Part shown: in pieces, positions 27,901 through 35,230 of the stretch | How the letters are laid out: each line of letters starts with the position of its first letter | Position numbering within the stretch: the stretch's first letter is position 1 | Assembly: GCA_026002875.1 (NCBI GenBank) | Contig: BPGE01000001.1 | Span: forward strand, 4,216,001 to 4,280,000 | Length of the DNA stretch: 64,000 nt | Direction: 5' to 3' | Source of the DNA: Bryobacteraceae bacterium | Lineage (GTDB): Bacteria; Acidobacteriota; Terriglobia; Bryobacterales; Bryobacteraceae | The notes under the pieces: generated by a model | Told to the model about the DNA's origin: nothing | The model's input: only the letters and a program-made list of their open reading frames with translations | Databases searched by the model: none | Translations under genes and position numbers: made by a program

Positions 27901-28305
27901 ACGGCAACGACAGGAAGGCCTTTCAACGTGAGCCTGCAGAACGGCGTGAACAACGGCGCGCCAAGCTGGCCGGACCGCCTGCGGGACGGGCGCCTGGACA
28001 ATCCCGACCCGTGGTACTGGTTCGACGCGACGGCGTTCGCCGCTCCACCGCCCAACAATTACGGCAACGTGGCGCGAGGCGTGTTGTACTCGCCTGGCGT
28101 CGTCAACATTGACATGAGCGTGGTGAAGACGTTCCCGATCACGGAGAGACTGAAATTCAACTTCCGGTTCGAGGCATTCAATCTGTTCAATACGCCGTAT
28201 TTCGGCTTCCCGAATGCGGCGATCGGATCGCCCACTGTGGGACGGATCACGTCGACCGTCGGCGACAACCGCAGCCTGCAGTTGTCCGGACGGATCACCT
28301 TCTGA
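24949..28305 (+). CDS. Oar-like TonB-dependent receptor with carboxypeptidase-regulatory-like domain
   Basis: An 1118-residue outer-membrane protein of the Oar-like family widespread in Acidobacteriota. Signal peptide to about residue 26 (ALLVLGVVGATLNAQ), CarboxypepD_reg domain (GTIFGTVTDQQGAVVAGATV), then the plug marked by QELPLNGRNFAQLVYLSPGV and VREFKVLTGSFSAEFGRGAGV, and a large barrel ending in LQLSGRITF with a terminal Phe. The family is thought to import or display large glycans or peptides; the ligand here is unknown. ATG 24949 is preceded by GAAAGGGGCAGCGAC. The frame is open upstream but that part overlaps the divergent receptor gene. A strong terminator follows. Confidence 0.9.
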   Translation: MKGNFTPRTWLCALLVLGVVGATLNAQVTTGTIFGTVTDQQGAVVAGATVTVTNEGQGTVFTRTTDQTGSYIVPFLIPGTYRVTVEQPGFKRAEQREIVVTVNAQVRVDLSLSVGNVTETIEVTAAAPLVQSASAETGQVIEQRAVQELPLNGRNFAQLVYLSPGVTPGQAGENLSGASTFNPRAASNYNPLGQRANANGWLIDGIDNNEYTFNTVIVQPSLESVREFKVLTGSFSAEFGRGAGVVSVSTRSGSNDWHATAFWFHRNIVFDARNYFQTPQALPKKLPFRRHQMGAAASGPIIRNRLFFWADYAGQREVRGLDYLNTVPTDAVRNGDFSDFRTPAGALIQVYNPFTTRVNPANPSGFLRDPFPNNTIPGSLIGQVSRNVASLYPKPNLAGNFNNYQSAPTRQINDNQYTLRFDWQASQKDSIFFRYAQQWYDLDAPQGQANCCLPTPPEAAQRFKLGPFVAGIQYTRLRTHGGAFNWSRVWSPSIVGEFRAGWARTNPSTVHSDFGIPVADSLGIRNINLTDNSTGIPTINITDFTGLSGGPSFLPARPKQVNYQTDYNVYWTVSRHTLKFGYHVVRRDASPFTNADTRGQFTFGRGFTMDPVARTGGTGFATMLLGLIQSGQRGFLLGVPGLRAWENAWFFQDDWKVNSRLTLNIGVRYEIFHPETEKYDRMTSFDLPKLMFAYANEGGYSRTLRNTDLNNFGPRFGLAYDVFGDQKTVLRAGYGLSYFPEPVSASNMMTQGPPHLFSESFSLSDFLLDYSGVPRIEQPFGPLVPLKPQSTAEINTRRPVVRGYSFNNQTQYAQTWTFNIQRQITREWMAEIGYAGSRGINLLYGFNHNEVRLGAGSVEDRRPIQALRNIPSVTIFEPMNMSTYHGLVTKAERRFAQGFQLLAAYTWGKSLDYGGSVASGGGQTGGPLTVTCIKCYRGASGFDVKHRAVINGLYDLPFGKGRQVNIENRVTDLILGGWQLGGIITATTGRPFNVSLQNGVNNGAPSWPDRLRDGRLDNPDPWYWFDATAFAAPPPNNYGNVARGVLYSPGVVNIDMSVVKTFPITERLKFNFRFEAFNLFNTPYFGFPNAAIGSPTVGRITSTVGDNRSLQLSGRITF

Positions 28306-28332
28306 TTGCGCTGGATCCGTTGTCAGGAAAAA

Positions 28333-28362
28333 GGCGGGGCGCCGCGGGCTCCCCGCCCTTTT
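28333..28362 (+). terminator. Rho-independent terminator after the Oar-like receptor
   Basis: GGCGGGG (28333-28339) pairs with CCCCGCC (28351-28357), followed by CTTTTC. An A run precedes the stem, so it may also work on the other strand. Confidence 0.7.
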
Positions 28363-28424
28363 CATTTGCGGGGGCATCCGCCCGGCTCCGGCAAAGGACG
28401 GCGAACCTGTTTGAGAATGAAATA

Positions 28425-28464
28425 GGTTCCCGGCATGGACGGGAACCCTGTCCATCCAGGATGG
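28425..28464. repeat. Two adjacent inverted repeats upstream of the TolC pair
   Basis: GGTTCCCG (28425-28432) and CGGGAACC (28440-28447) form a perfect 8-bp inverted repeat with a 7-base spacer. Five bases... further on, CCATCC (28452-28457) and GGATGG (28459-28464) form a second one with a single-base centre. Both lie 60-100 bases before the first TolC-type gene, where an operator or a leader hairpin would be expected. No regulator gene is adjacent. Confidence 0.4.
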
Positions 28465-28522
28465 CGGCTTCCGCATCCGAAGGAAGGAACACTTCAGCCT
28501 TGTCCGCGTATTAAGGAACAGC

Positions 28523-30430
28523 ATGCAGGAAGGATTGTCCGCGTCCCGGGCGGCGGTGGCCGCCGTTACACTCGTCACGTTTCTGCACGGCCTCCCGTCA
28601 TCTGCCTTTGCGCAGACGGCTGCAAGGCTGGAGCCGCCGAAAGGCGGCTGGGGCGCGCTGACCCGGCCTTATCAGGCGCGGTCGGCGCCCCCGATTCAGT
28701 TGTCCAACTCGCCCCGGCTGGAGTCGCTGATCCGCGCCGGCAATCTGTATCTGTCGGCGAAAGACGTCATTGCGCTGGCGATCGAGAATAACCTCGATGT
28801 GGAAGTGCAGCGCTACGGCCCGCTGCTGGCGCGCGAGGTGCTGAGGCGCGCCGAAGCCGGCGGCGTGTTGCGCAGCGTGGGCGCGCCGGTAGCGCCGGGG
28901 CCGCGCAGCGTCAGCCTGCAGGGAGTGAGCACGGCGACGGGCACTGTGGCGGCCGCAGGCGCGGGCGTCGGCTCCGGCGGAGGCATTCTGACGCAGCTGG
29001 GCCCGCCCATTCCTTCGCTCGACCCCTCCGTGACGGCCGTGGCTTTCTTTTCCCACCAGACGATTCCCCAGAGCAACACGGTGCTGACCGGAACGACTTC
29101 GCTCGTGCAGGACGCCCGCGTGTTCCAGGTGCAATATGCGCAGAACTGGGCCACGGGAACCAGCGCACAGCTTGGATATTCGAGCCAGCGCCTGAAGGTG
29201 AACAGCCTCTTTTTCAGCCTGAACCCGTTCACGCAGGGCAGCCTTGATCTGCAGGTCACGCAGAACCTGCTGCAGGGGTTCGGCCGCAGCGTGAACATGC
29301 GCAACATCCTCGTGCAGAGGAACAACCTGAAGGTCAGCGACCTGCAGTTCCGGCTGCAGCTGATCGAGACGGTGTCAGCCGCGCTGAATCTGTACTGGGA
29401 CCTGGTGAGCTTCCATTACGAAGTGCGGGCGCGCCGGCAGGCGGTGGAGACAGCGCAGAAGCTGCTGAATGACAACCGGAGGATGGTGGAGCTGGGCACT
29501 CTGGCGGAGATCGAAGTGACGCGCGCCGAGTCGCAGCTGTACGCAGCGCGGCAGGACCTGGTGGTGGCCCAGACGAACCTGATGCAGCAGGAGGTCATCC
29601 TGAAAAATGCGCTGAGCCGGACCGGCGTGGCGTCTCCCGAGCTTGCGGCGGTGCGAATCGTGCCGCTGGACACGATGGTGAAGCCCGAGGACGAACCGCT
29701 GCCCGACCTCGAAAAACTGGTGGCCGTGGCGCTTGAAAAACGCGCGGAGATCCAGCAGAGCCGCCTGAACCTGGAAAGCAACCGGATGAACCTGGAGGGC
29801 ATCCGGAGCTCGCTGCGGCCGACGCTGCAGGCGTTTGCGCAGCTGACCAACAACGCATTGACAGGAGATCTGACCGCGATCGGCGCAGCGACGGGCGTGC
29901 CGGAGATCTTCGTCGGCGGCTACGGCAATCTGTGGAAGCAGATCCTGCGCCGGAATTTCCCGAATTATTCAGCCGGATTTTCGCTGAATATTCCCTTGCG
30001 GAACCGCGCGGCGCAGTCCGACTATGCAGCCAGCCTTCTCGAGATCCGGCAGAATGAACTCATCCTGCAGAAGAACATCAACCAGATCCGCGTCGACGTC
30101 CAGAATGCCGTGATCGGACTGGAACAGGCGCGGGCGCGTTACGAGGCGGCGGTGAAGGCGCGCGAACTGGCCGAGGCGACGCTGCGCGCGGACCAGAAGA
30201 AATACGAGCTTGGAGCGACGACGGCCTTCCAGATCGTGCAGGACCAGCGCGACCTGGCGGCGGCGCAGAGCGCCGAGGTGCAGGCGATGGCCAACTACAG
30301 CCATGCGAAGATCGCCCTGGATCAGGCGCTGGGCCGGACGCTGGAGGTGCACGGGATTTCGGTTGAGGAAGCGCTGCGCGGCGAAATCACGGGCATCCAG
30401 TCGAAGGCGCCCGAGGAGGTGCGGCGATGA
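28523..30430 (+). CDS. TolC-family outer-membrane efflux protein, first of a tandem pair
   Basis: A 635-residue TolC-type channel, about 170 residues longer than E. coli TolC. A signal peptide precedes an extra N-terminal region of about 220 residues that includes RPYQARSAPPIQLSNSPRLE, LYLSAKDVIALAIENNLDVE and a Gly/Ala-rich stretch. Two outer-membrane-factor repeats follow, with the coiled-coil hairpins AALNLYWDLVSFHYEVRARR and QARARYEAAVKARELAEATL and the equatorial GATTAFQIVQDQRDLAAAQ motif. It should trimerise into an exit duct for drugs or secreted products. ATG is preceded by AAGGAACAGC. The stop overlaps the next TolC gene by four bases (ATGA). No inner-membrane or adaptor subunit is encoded next to it. 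Confidence 0.87.
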   Translation: MQEGLSASRAAVAAVTLVTFLHGLPSSAFAQTAARLEPPKGGWGALTRPYQARSAPPIQLSNSPRLESLIRAGNLYLSAKDVIALAIENNLDVEVQRYGPLLAREVLRRAEAGGVLRSVGAPVAPGPRSVSLQGVSTATGTVAAAGAGVGSGGGILTQLGPPIPSLDPSVTAVAFFSHQTIPQSNTVLTGTTSLVQDARVFQVQYAQNWATGTSAQLGYSSQRLKVNSLFFSLNPFTQGSLDLQVTQNLLQGFGRSVNMRNILVQRNNLKVSDLQFRLQLIETVSAALNLYWDLVSFHYEVRARRQAVETAQKLLNDNRRMVELGTLAEIEVTRAESQLYAARQDLVVAQTNLMQQEVILKNALSRTGVASPELAAVRIVPLDTMVKPEDEPLPDLEKLVAVALEKRAEIQQSRLNLESNRMNLEGIRSSLRPTLQAFAQLTNNALTGDLTAIGAATGVPEIFVGGYGNLWKQILRRNFPNYSAGFSLNIPLRNRAAQSDYAASLLEIRQNELILQKNINQIRVDVQNAVIGLEQARARYEAAVKARELAEATLRADQKKYELGATTAFQIVQDQRDLAAAQSAEVQAMANYSHAKIALDQALGRTLEVHGISVEEALRGEITGIQSKAPEEVRR

Positions 30431-32355
30431 CGCGCGCGCGGCGGGCTGGCGCCGCCGGGCTGGCATGGCTTCTCCTGCTGCCTTCCGCCCCGGCGCAGAT
30501 GCGGATCGGCATCGAGCCGGTGAAACCTCAATCTGGCGTTTTTCTGCGTCCGTACCAGGCGCAGACGGTGCCTCCGGCGCGGCTGGGCAACTCGGAGAGG
30601 CTCAGAAAGCTGATGCGCGCCGGGCACCTGTATCTGACGGTGCAGGACGCGATCGCACTGGCTCTGGAAAACAACATTGACGTCGAGATCGCCCGCTATG
30701 CGCCGGTGCTGGCGCGCGTGCGGCTGACCCGCGCCGAGGCGGGCGGGGCTCTTCCCGGCGTGCCGAGCGCGGCTGCCCAGGCGGGCGCAGTGGCCAGCGG
30801 CCAGGGCGTGCTGGGCACGCAAAGCGCCGCAGGCGTGGCCGGAGGCGGCACGGAGCGCGTGACACGCGGCGGCGACAGCGCCCAGATCACGCAGCTCGGC
30901 CCGGTGACGCAGAACCTCGATCCGATCGTGCAGGCCACGACGACCTACGCGCACCGCAGCCTTCCGCAGCCCAACGCCGTGCAGAGCCTGACGCCCGTGC
31001 TGGTACAGGACCTGGTCAATACTTCCTGGTCGGTTCAGCAGGGGCTCCTGAGCGGCGGCAATTTCACGCTCAGCCTGCGCGGCAACTGGCTGGAAGAGAA
31101 CGCGCCGTCGAACCTTCTGAACCCCTCGTGGGCGACGACGCTGTCGCTGAGCGTGCAGCACAATCTCCTCCAGGGTTTCGGGCGCGCCGTCAACGCCCGG
31201 ACCATCACCGTGTCGCGCATCAACCTGAGAACTTCGGACGAACAGTTCCGCAACCAGGTGGTGGCCACCGTGGACGCGGTGCTCGATGCATATTATTCGC
31301 TGCTGTCCTCCGGCGAGGAAGTGAAGGCGCGGCGCACTGCGCTGGAGACCGCCGAGCGGTTTGTCCGGGAGAGCCGGCGCCGCTACGAGCTGGGAGCGCT
31401 GGCGGGTGTCGACGTGCTGCCGGCAGAGTCGCAGGAAGCGGCGGCGCGGCGCGACCTGATCATCGCGGAAACGACGCACGGGCAGAACGAACTGCGGCTG
31501 AAGAACCTGATCAGCCGAAACGGCGTGGCCGATCCGGAGTTCCGGGCGGCGAAAATCGTGCTGCTCGATTCGCTCTCCGCGCCTTCTTCCGAGCCGCTTC
31601 CGGAGCTGCCGGTCCTGCTGGAGAAGGCGATGGCGAACCGCCCGGACATCCTCTCCCGCAAGGCTGGAGTGGAGACGGCGGAGGTCAACACGCTCGGCAC
31701 GCGCAGCGCGATCCTGCCGAGAATGATCGCGTTCGGCACGACGACGCAGCAGGGCCTGGCCGGCGAAGGACGCACCGTGACCCAGTTCACGCCCGGACAG
31801 CCGCCGCGCATCCAGCGGCCCGATCCTTACTTCGTGGGCGGCTTCGGATCCGCCCTGGGCCAGAGCATCCGCAGGAATTTCCCGTCGATCAGCGGCGGCG
31901 CGTTTTTCCAGGCCCCGCTGCGCAACCGTCAGGGCGCGGCCGACCAGTCGATCGACGAGCTGCAGTTGCGCCAGTCGCAGCTGCAGCTGGCGCAGTTCCT
32001 GCTGCAGGTGCAGGTGGATCTGACGAACGCGCTCGCGGCGGCGGAGCAGGCAAGGACGCGGTGGGAGGCCGCCGCCAAAAATCTGGAACTGGCGCGCGCG
32101 CTGCTGGAAGCGGAGGAGAAGAAGTTTTCCACGGGCGTCTCGACTCCGTTCGAGGTGGTGCAGCAGCAGCGGCAGATGACGCAGGCGCAGGCGGCGGAAG
32201 CGGCGGCTCGGGCCGCCTGGCACTCCGCGCGCCTGGCGCTGGAGCGCGCCGCGGGCACGACGCTGGAGACCTACGGCGTTTCGCTCGACGAGGCGAGGCG
32301 CGGCGAGTCCGCGCGCGCCCCCGCGGAGCCGCCGCCGGGTCCAAACGAAAAATAG
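30427..32355 (+). CDS. TolC-family outer-membrane efflux protein, second of a tandem pair
   Basis: A 642-residue paralogue sharing the same layout: signal peptide (GLAWLLLLPSAPAQ), the long N-terminal module (FLRPYQAQTVPPARLGNSER, LYLTVQDAIALALENNIDVE, a Gly-rich insert), then two outer-membrane-factor repeats with GVSTPFEVVQQQRQMTQAQA near the end. The shared unusual N-terminal module shows the pair arose by duplication and then diverged. Translation is coupled to the first gene by the ATGA overlap, so equal amounts and perhaps a mixed trimer are possible. The C-terminal tail is Pro/Glu-rich. The gene ends before a promoter-terminator unit. Confidence 0.87.
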   Translation: MTRARRAGAAGLAWLLLLPSAPAQMRIGIEPVKPQSGVFLRPYQAQTVPPARLGNSERLRKLMRAGHLYLTVQDAIALALENNIDVEIARYAPVLARVRLTRAEAGGALPGVPSAAAQAGAVASGQGVLGTQSAAGVAGGGTERVTRGGDSAQITQLGPVTQNLDPIVQATTTYAHRSLPQPNAVQSLTPVLVQDLVNTSWSVQQGLLSGGNFTLSLRGNWLEENAPSNLLNPSWATTLSLSVQHNLLQGFGRAVNARTITVSRINLRTSDEQFRNQVVATVDAVLDAYYSLLSSGEEVKARRTALETAERFVRESRRRYELGALAGVDVLPAESQEAAARRDLIIAETTHGQNELRLKNLISRNGVADPEFRAAKIVLLDSLSAPSSEPLPELPVLLEKAMANRPDILSRKAGVETAEVNTLGTRSAILPRMIAFGTTTQQGLAGEGRTVTQFTPGQPPRIQRPDPYFVGGFGSALGQSIRRNFPSISGGAFFQAPLRNRQGAADQSIDELQLRQSQLQLAQFLLQVQVDLTNALAAAEQARTRWEAAAKNLELARALLEAEEKKFSTGVSTPFEVVQQQRQMTQAQAAEAAARAAWHSARLALERAAGTTLETYGVSLDEARRGESARAPAEPPPGPNEK

Positions 32356-32388
32356 CAGATCTGTTTCAAACAAAAGTGATGATTTCTG

Positions 32389-32417
32389 TTGATTACCGGA
32401 TCCTCCGGCGCTATCAT
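32389..32417 (+). promoter_or_regulatory. Sigma70-type promoter TTGATT-17-TATCAT
   Basis: -35 TTGATT (32389-32394), a 17-base spacer, and -10 TATCAT (32412-32417). It is the best two-box promoter in this part of the window and lies 110 bases before a strong terminator, with no gene between. Confidence 0.5.
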
Positions 32418-32423
32418 GAAGGC

Positions 32424-32533
32424 AGCCAGGAGACCGGGACGGACATCACCACTCTCCTCGCCTGAGGCGTCCGAAGCCTCATCCTCTTCTTCCAGCCGGC
32501 CGGCTGCCGGGCCAAGCGGCAGCCGGCCTTTTT
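32424..32533 (+). ncRNA. Candidate small RNA of about 110 nt between promoter and terminator
   Basis: Transcription from the promoter at 32389-32417 should begin near 32424 and stop at the terminator at 32498-32533. The transcript would hold a 6-bp hairpin (TGAGGC 32463-32468, GCCTCA 32476-32481) and the terminator stem, joined by a pyrimidine-rich single strand. No ribosome-binding site or open frame survives across the terminator. It could be a stand-alone small RNA or an attenuated leader of the downstream gene at 32717. I do not recognise a known family. Confidence 0.35.
32498..32533 (+). terminator. Strong Rho-independent terminator
   Basis: A perfect 12-bp stem: GGCCGGCTGCCG (32498-32509) with CGGCAGCCGGCC (32517-32528), a 7-base loop, then TTTTT (32529-32533). 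Confidence 0.8.
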
Positions 32534-32716
32534 CCTGCCTGTTTCAGCCTCCGCCGGCCCCGCGCCTGCAACGAGAATGCGGAGGGCGGTCTGAAGTCCT
32601 TCACCGTGAGCCTGCCCGGCGGAGTTTTACGGTTTCAGCATCAGGAGCCATCGGCTTCCTTCGGCGCGGGCGGATCCGTCTGCGCCGCCGAAATCCGGGC
32701 ACCGGAGAGAGAGGAA

Positions 32717-33301
32717 ATGGCGATGAAGAAAGCGGTTCTTCTGGGGACGTGGATGCTGGCGGGAGCCATGGCGCAAACGTTTCCCGCTGAACACCGGACG
32801 GACGACAAAACGGTGATGGAGCGGGTGAAGCAGCTCCTGCAGACGATGCCCAACGGATCCCTGGAATCCGCGCATGAGGCTCTCGTCCGGGTTCCGGCGC
32901 ACCGCCTTTACCTCACTCTCGATTCCCAGGCCAGGACCGGAGCGCTGCAGACGGCGCTCCCGCTTCTGAAAGGGATCGTGATGTCCGACGCCGTGTTGAA
33001 AGCCCATGATGAAGCCATCGCCCTCAGCCACGGGGCTGTGGACCACGGGCTGCGGCTGACGCCCCGCCCCGATCCCGTCAAGCGCGCAAAGGAAATGATG
33101 GACCGGATGCAGAAAGATCCCGGCGTCATGGCCAATCCGAAATTCATGAAGGAGTTCAGCCGGGTCCAGGTCGAGGCGGCCAACGCCGGCGCCGAGGCCG
33201 CGTTCGACGAGAATCTCACGTTCTTCACCAGGCCTGTGGCTGAAGTGAAGAATCATCTTCAGACGCGCAGGGAAATGTACTCGGTTTATCCAGCGGGCTA
33301 G
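32717..33301 (+). CDS. Exported protein of unknown function, first part of an amber-split gene
   Basis: A 194-residue product starting at the ATG that follows GAGAGAGGAA. It has a signal peptide (KKAVLLGTWMLAGAMAQ) and then an alpha-helical body with no domain I recognise. The frame ends at a TAG (33299-33301), and the same frame continues without further interruption for 143 codons in the next entry. The sequence across the stop reads YSVYPAG-stop-KCVDDALPLAES, with unchanged helical character and codon use on both sides. So this is either a gene broken by one base change (for instance from CAG or TGG), a sequencing error, or a truncated product with a separately started second half. Confidence 0.6.
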   Translation: MAMKKAVLLGTWMLAGAMAQTFPAEHRTDDKTVMERVKQLLQTMPNGSLESAHEALVRVPAHRLYLTLDSQARTGALQTALPLLKGIVMSDAVLKAHDEAIALSHGAVDHGLRLTPRPDPVKRAKEMMDRMQKDPGVMANPKFMKEFSRVQVEAANAGAEAAFDENLTFFTRPVAEVKNHLQTRREMYSVYPAG

Positions 33302-33307
33302 AAATGC

Positions 33308-33733
33308 GTGGATGACGCCCTTCCGCTGGCTGAATCCGACCCAGACCGATTCCGGCTGCAGGCGTTCCGGTGCTCGATGGCGGCGATGGGCGACCTGAAG
33401 ACCGAGGCGGAAGCCGACAGGATCCGGAAAGAGAGGGCCCAGCTGCTCTACGACAGGATGTCCTCGCGCGCCGTGATCCGCCGGACGCTGGAGGAATTCG
33501 CCTCCGTTGCCCAGTCAGTGGACTTCGAAGCCCAGACCGTGGTGAAGGGCGGGACCCGTGTCTTCGTCAATCCCGCCTGCGAAAAGAAGAGCGCGCTGTG
33601 GAAGATGATCTACCGCAACGGCAGGGAGCCGACCGGGGTCGCCGTGCAGTTTGCGAAGGCGTGGCTCGCCGAGCTGCCGCCGCCTCCAGCGGCTGCAAAA
33701 CCCGCCCCCGCGAAAGCTGCTCCGAAGAAATAA
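33308..33733 (+). CDS. Second part of the amber-split gene
   Basis: 141 residues from the GTG at 33308, in the same frame as and directly after the interrupted gene at 32717-33301. Only four bases separate the TAG from the first possible start, and no ribosome-binding site is visible, so independent translation would be poor. The product is helical (AVIRRTLEEFASVAQSVDFE) with two Cys (FRCSMAA and NPACEKK) that could pair, and it ends in an Ala/Pro/Lys-rich tail. Without a signal peptide of its own it would stay in the cytoplasm, unlike the first half. Best read as the C-terminal part of one about 338-residue exported protein. Confidence 0.5.
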   Translation: MDDALPLAESDPDRFRLQAFRCSMAAMGDLKTEAEADRIRKERAQLLYDRMSSRAVIRRTLEEFASVAQSVDFEAQTVVKGGTRVFVNPACEKKSALWKMIYRNGREPTGVAVQFAKAWLAELPPPPAAAKPAPAKAAPKK

Positions 33734-33885
33734 GGAGATCTGGCCCCGTCCGCCTTCCCTGTGACGGGCAGAGCCGGGCGGGGACGCCCCGTGGAGTGCG
33801 GGCGGCGCAGAAAGCCGTTCGGAATGGCGCGCAGCCATCCGCCTGTTCTTCTGGTTGCCAGATGCTTCTGCCGCAAGCCGGCGTG

Positions 33886-35142
33886 TCAACTGCGGGCGAA
33901 ATACAGGTGCACGGCGCGCTCAAGCTCCGCCTTGGTGACCTGGACGGGGCGGTTCTCGTACTGGCAGATCGACGTAATGATGTTGATGATGTCGAGCGGG
34001 TAGCAGGCGCGCAGCTGGGTGCGTCCTTCGGAGAGGCACAGCTTGCGGAGATACTCGGCGCTGTCGTAGTCGGCGGGCACGTTGCGGGTGCTGACAACAC
34101 GCTGGAAGATCATGTCGAAGACCTGCGGCTGCACGGGCTCGATCTCGATCTTGTTCTGGATGCGGCGGAGGAAGGCTTCATCGGCCAGATCCGACGGATC
34201 GAGGTTTGTGGAGAAGACCACCATGAGCTCGAAGGGGATCTGGAACTTCACGCCATAGCGCAGCGTGAGGTAATCGACGCGCCGGTCGAGGGGTACGATC
34301 CAGCGGTTCAGAAGGTCGCGCGGGCTCATGAGCTGGCGCCCGAAGTCGTCGATGATGAAGATGCCGTTGTTGGCTTTCATCTGGAGCGGCGCGGCGTAGA
34401 TGCCGGAGCTTTCATCCAGGCGCAGCTCCAGCATGGAGGGGATCAGCTCGCCGCCGACCACAATGCAGGGGCGCCGGCAGAGCACCCACCGGGGATCGAT
34501 GTCCGGGTCTTCCAGCTCCACCTTGTGGTGCACGACGGGGTCGTACAGGCTGATGATCTGGTTGTCGACCTCCACGGCATACGGGATGAAGACGGCGTCC
34601 TGATAGACGCGCAGCATGCGCTCGGCGATGGACGTCTTGCCGTTGCCGGAGGGACCGTAGAGAAAGATCGAATTCTGGGAGATCAGCGCGGGACCAAGCT
34701 GGTCCAGCAGCCGGTCGGGCACCACGAGATCGCTGAAGGCAGCCCGGAGAGAGCGCCGGTCGATGTGGACGCGCGCCGCCTGGCGTTTGGTGGCGGCGGT
34801 GTAATCGCGCAGCGAGACGGGGCAGGCGCCGGCATACTGCGAGATCTGGAAGCGGTCCGCGGCCATCTGCTTGCCCGCCTGGGTCAGCACGAACTGGTAG
34901 TCGTTGCCGATCATTCCCTTGACTTCCACGATCTGCTGCTGGCGGAGCTGGCGGAAGACCTGGTCGATGATGGCGATGGAGACGCGCAGCGCCTTGCTGA
35001 GACTTTCCAGTGTGCTGAAGCCCTCGATCATCGTGCGGCGGAGGAAGAGGTCGATGACGAGGGACTGCGGAATCCCCAGTTCCTCGAAGGTCTGGGGAAT
35101 GGCAGGGGCGAAAGAGGAGCGTGGAGCTGTCAGGGAAGACAT
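33886..35142 (-). CDS. AAA ATPase with N-terminal winged-helix-like domain
   Basis: A 418-residue ATPase. Residues 20-130 look like one or two small helical, winged-helix-type domains (LVIDLFLRRTMIEGFSTLESL, then KGMIGNDYQFVLTQAG). The AAA core has Walker A LYGPSGNGKTS, Walker B IFIIDDFGRQ, sensor 1 VFSTNLDPSDL and a following FLRRIQNKIE segment with the likely arginine finger. Proteins of this shape occur widely in Acidobacteriota and Proteobacteria, often near secretion or pilus genes; their job is not established. It is divergent from a secretin gene with about 90 bases between starts, which makes a link to export plausible. ATG 35142 is used; a GTG directly upstream at 35145 is equally possible. 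Confidence 0.7.
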   Translation of the reverse strand: MSSLTAPRSSFAPAIPQTFEELGIPQSLVIDLFLRRTMIEGFSTLESLSKALRVSIAIIDQVFRQLRQQQIVEVKGMIGNDYQFVLTQAGKQMAADRFQISQYAGACPVSLRDYTAATKRQAARVHIDRRSLRAAFSDLVVPDRLLDQLGPALISQNSIFLYGPSGNGKTSIAERMLRVYQDAVFIPYAVEVDNQIISLYDPVVHHKVELEDPDIDPRWVLCRRPCIVVGGELIPSMLELRLDESSGIYAAPLQMKANNGIFIIDDFGRQLMSPRDLLNRWIVPLDRRVDYLTLRYGVKFQIPFELMVVFSTNLDPSDLADEAFLRRIQNKIEIEPVQPQVFDMIFQRVVSTRNVPADYDSAEYLRKLCLSEGRTQLRACYPLDIINIITSICQYENRPVQVTKAELERAVHLYFARS

Positions 35143-35230
35143 CACCCCAAGTATCGACCAGAAAGGAATGGAAGTTTAGCCGCCGGCCTGCACGCCGGGC
35201 GGGGCCGCAGCGTCAGATGAACAGGGAGTC

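Noticed and set aside
26101-28578. An 825-codon minus-strand frame antisense to the first Oar-like receptor
   Set aside because: Same reasoning: shadow of a clear gene on the other strand, low-complexity translation.
30322-32373. A 683-codon minus-strand frame over the second TolC gene
   Set aside because: Shadow frame; the plus-strand product has full TolC motifs.
32606-32716. N-terminal extension of the gene at 32717
   Set aside because: It would bury the signal peptide, and the best ribosome-binding site lies directly before 32717.
33299-33301. TAG read as pyrrolysine
   Set aside because: No sign of pyl genes in the window, and pyrrolysine use is restricted to few lineages; mutation or sequencing error is simpler.
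33370-35220. A 616-codon plus-strand frame over the AAA ATPase gene
   Set aside because: Antisense shadow; the Walker motifs are on the minus strand.
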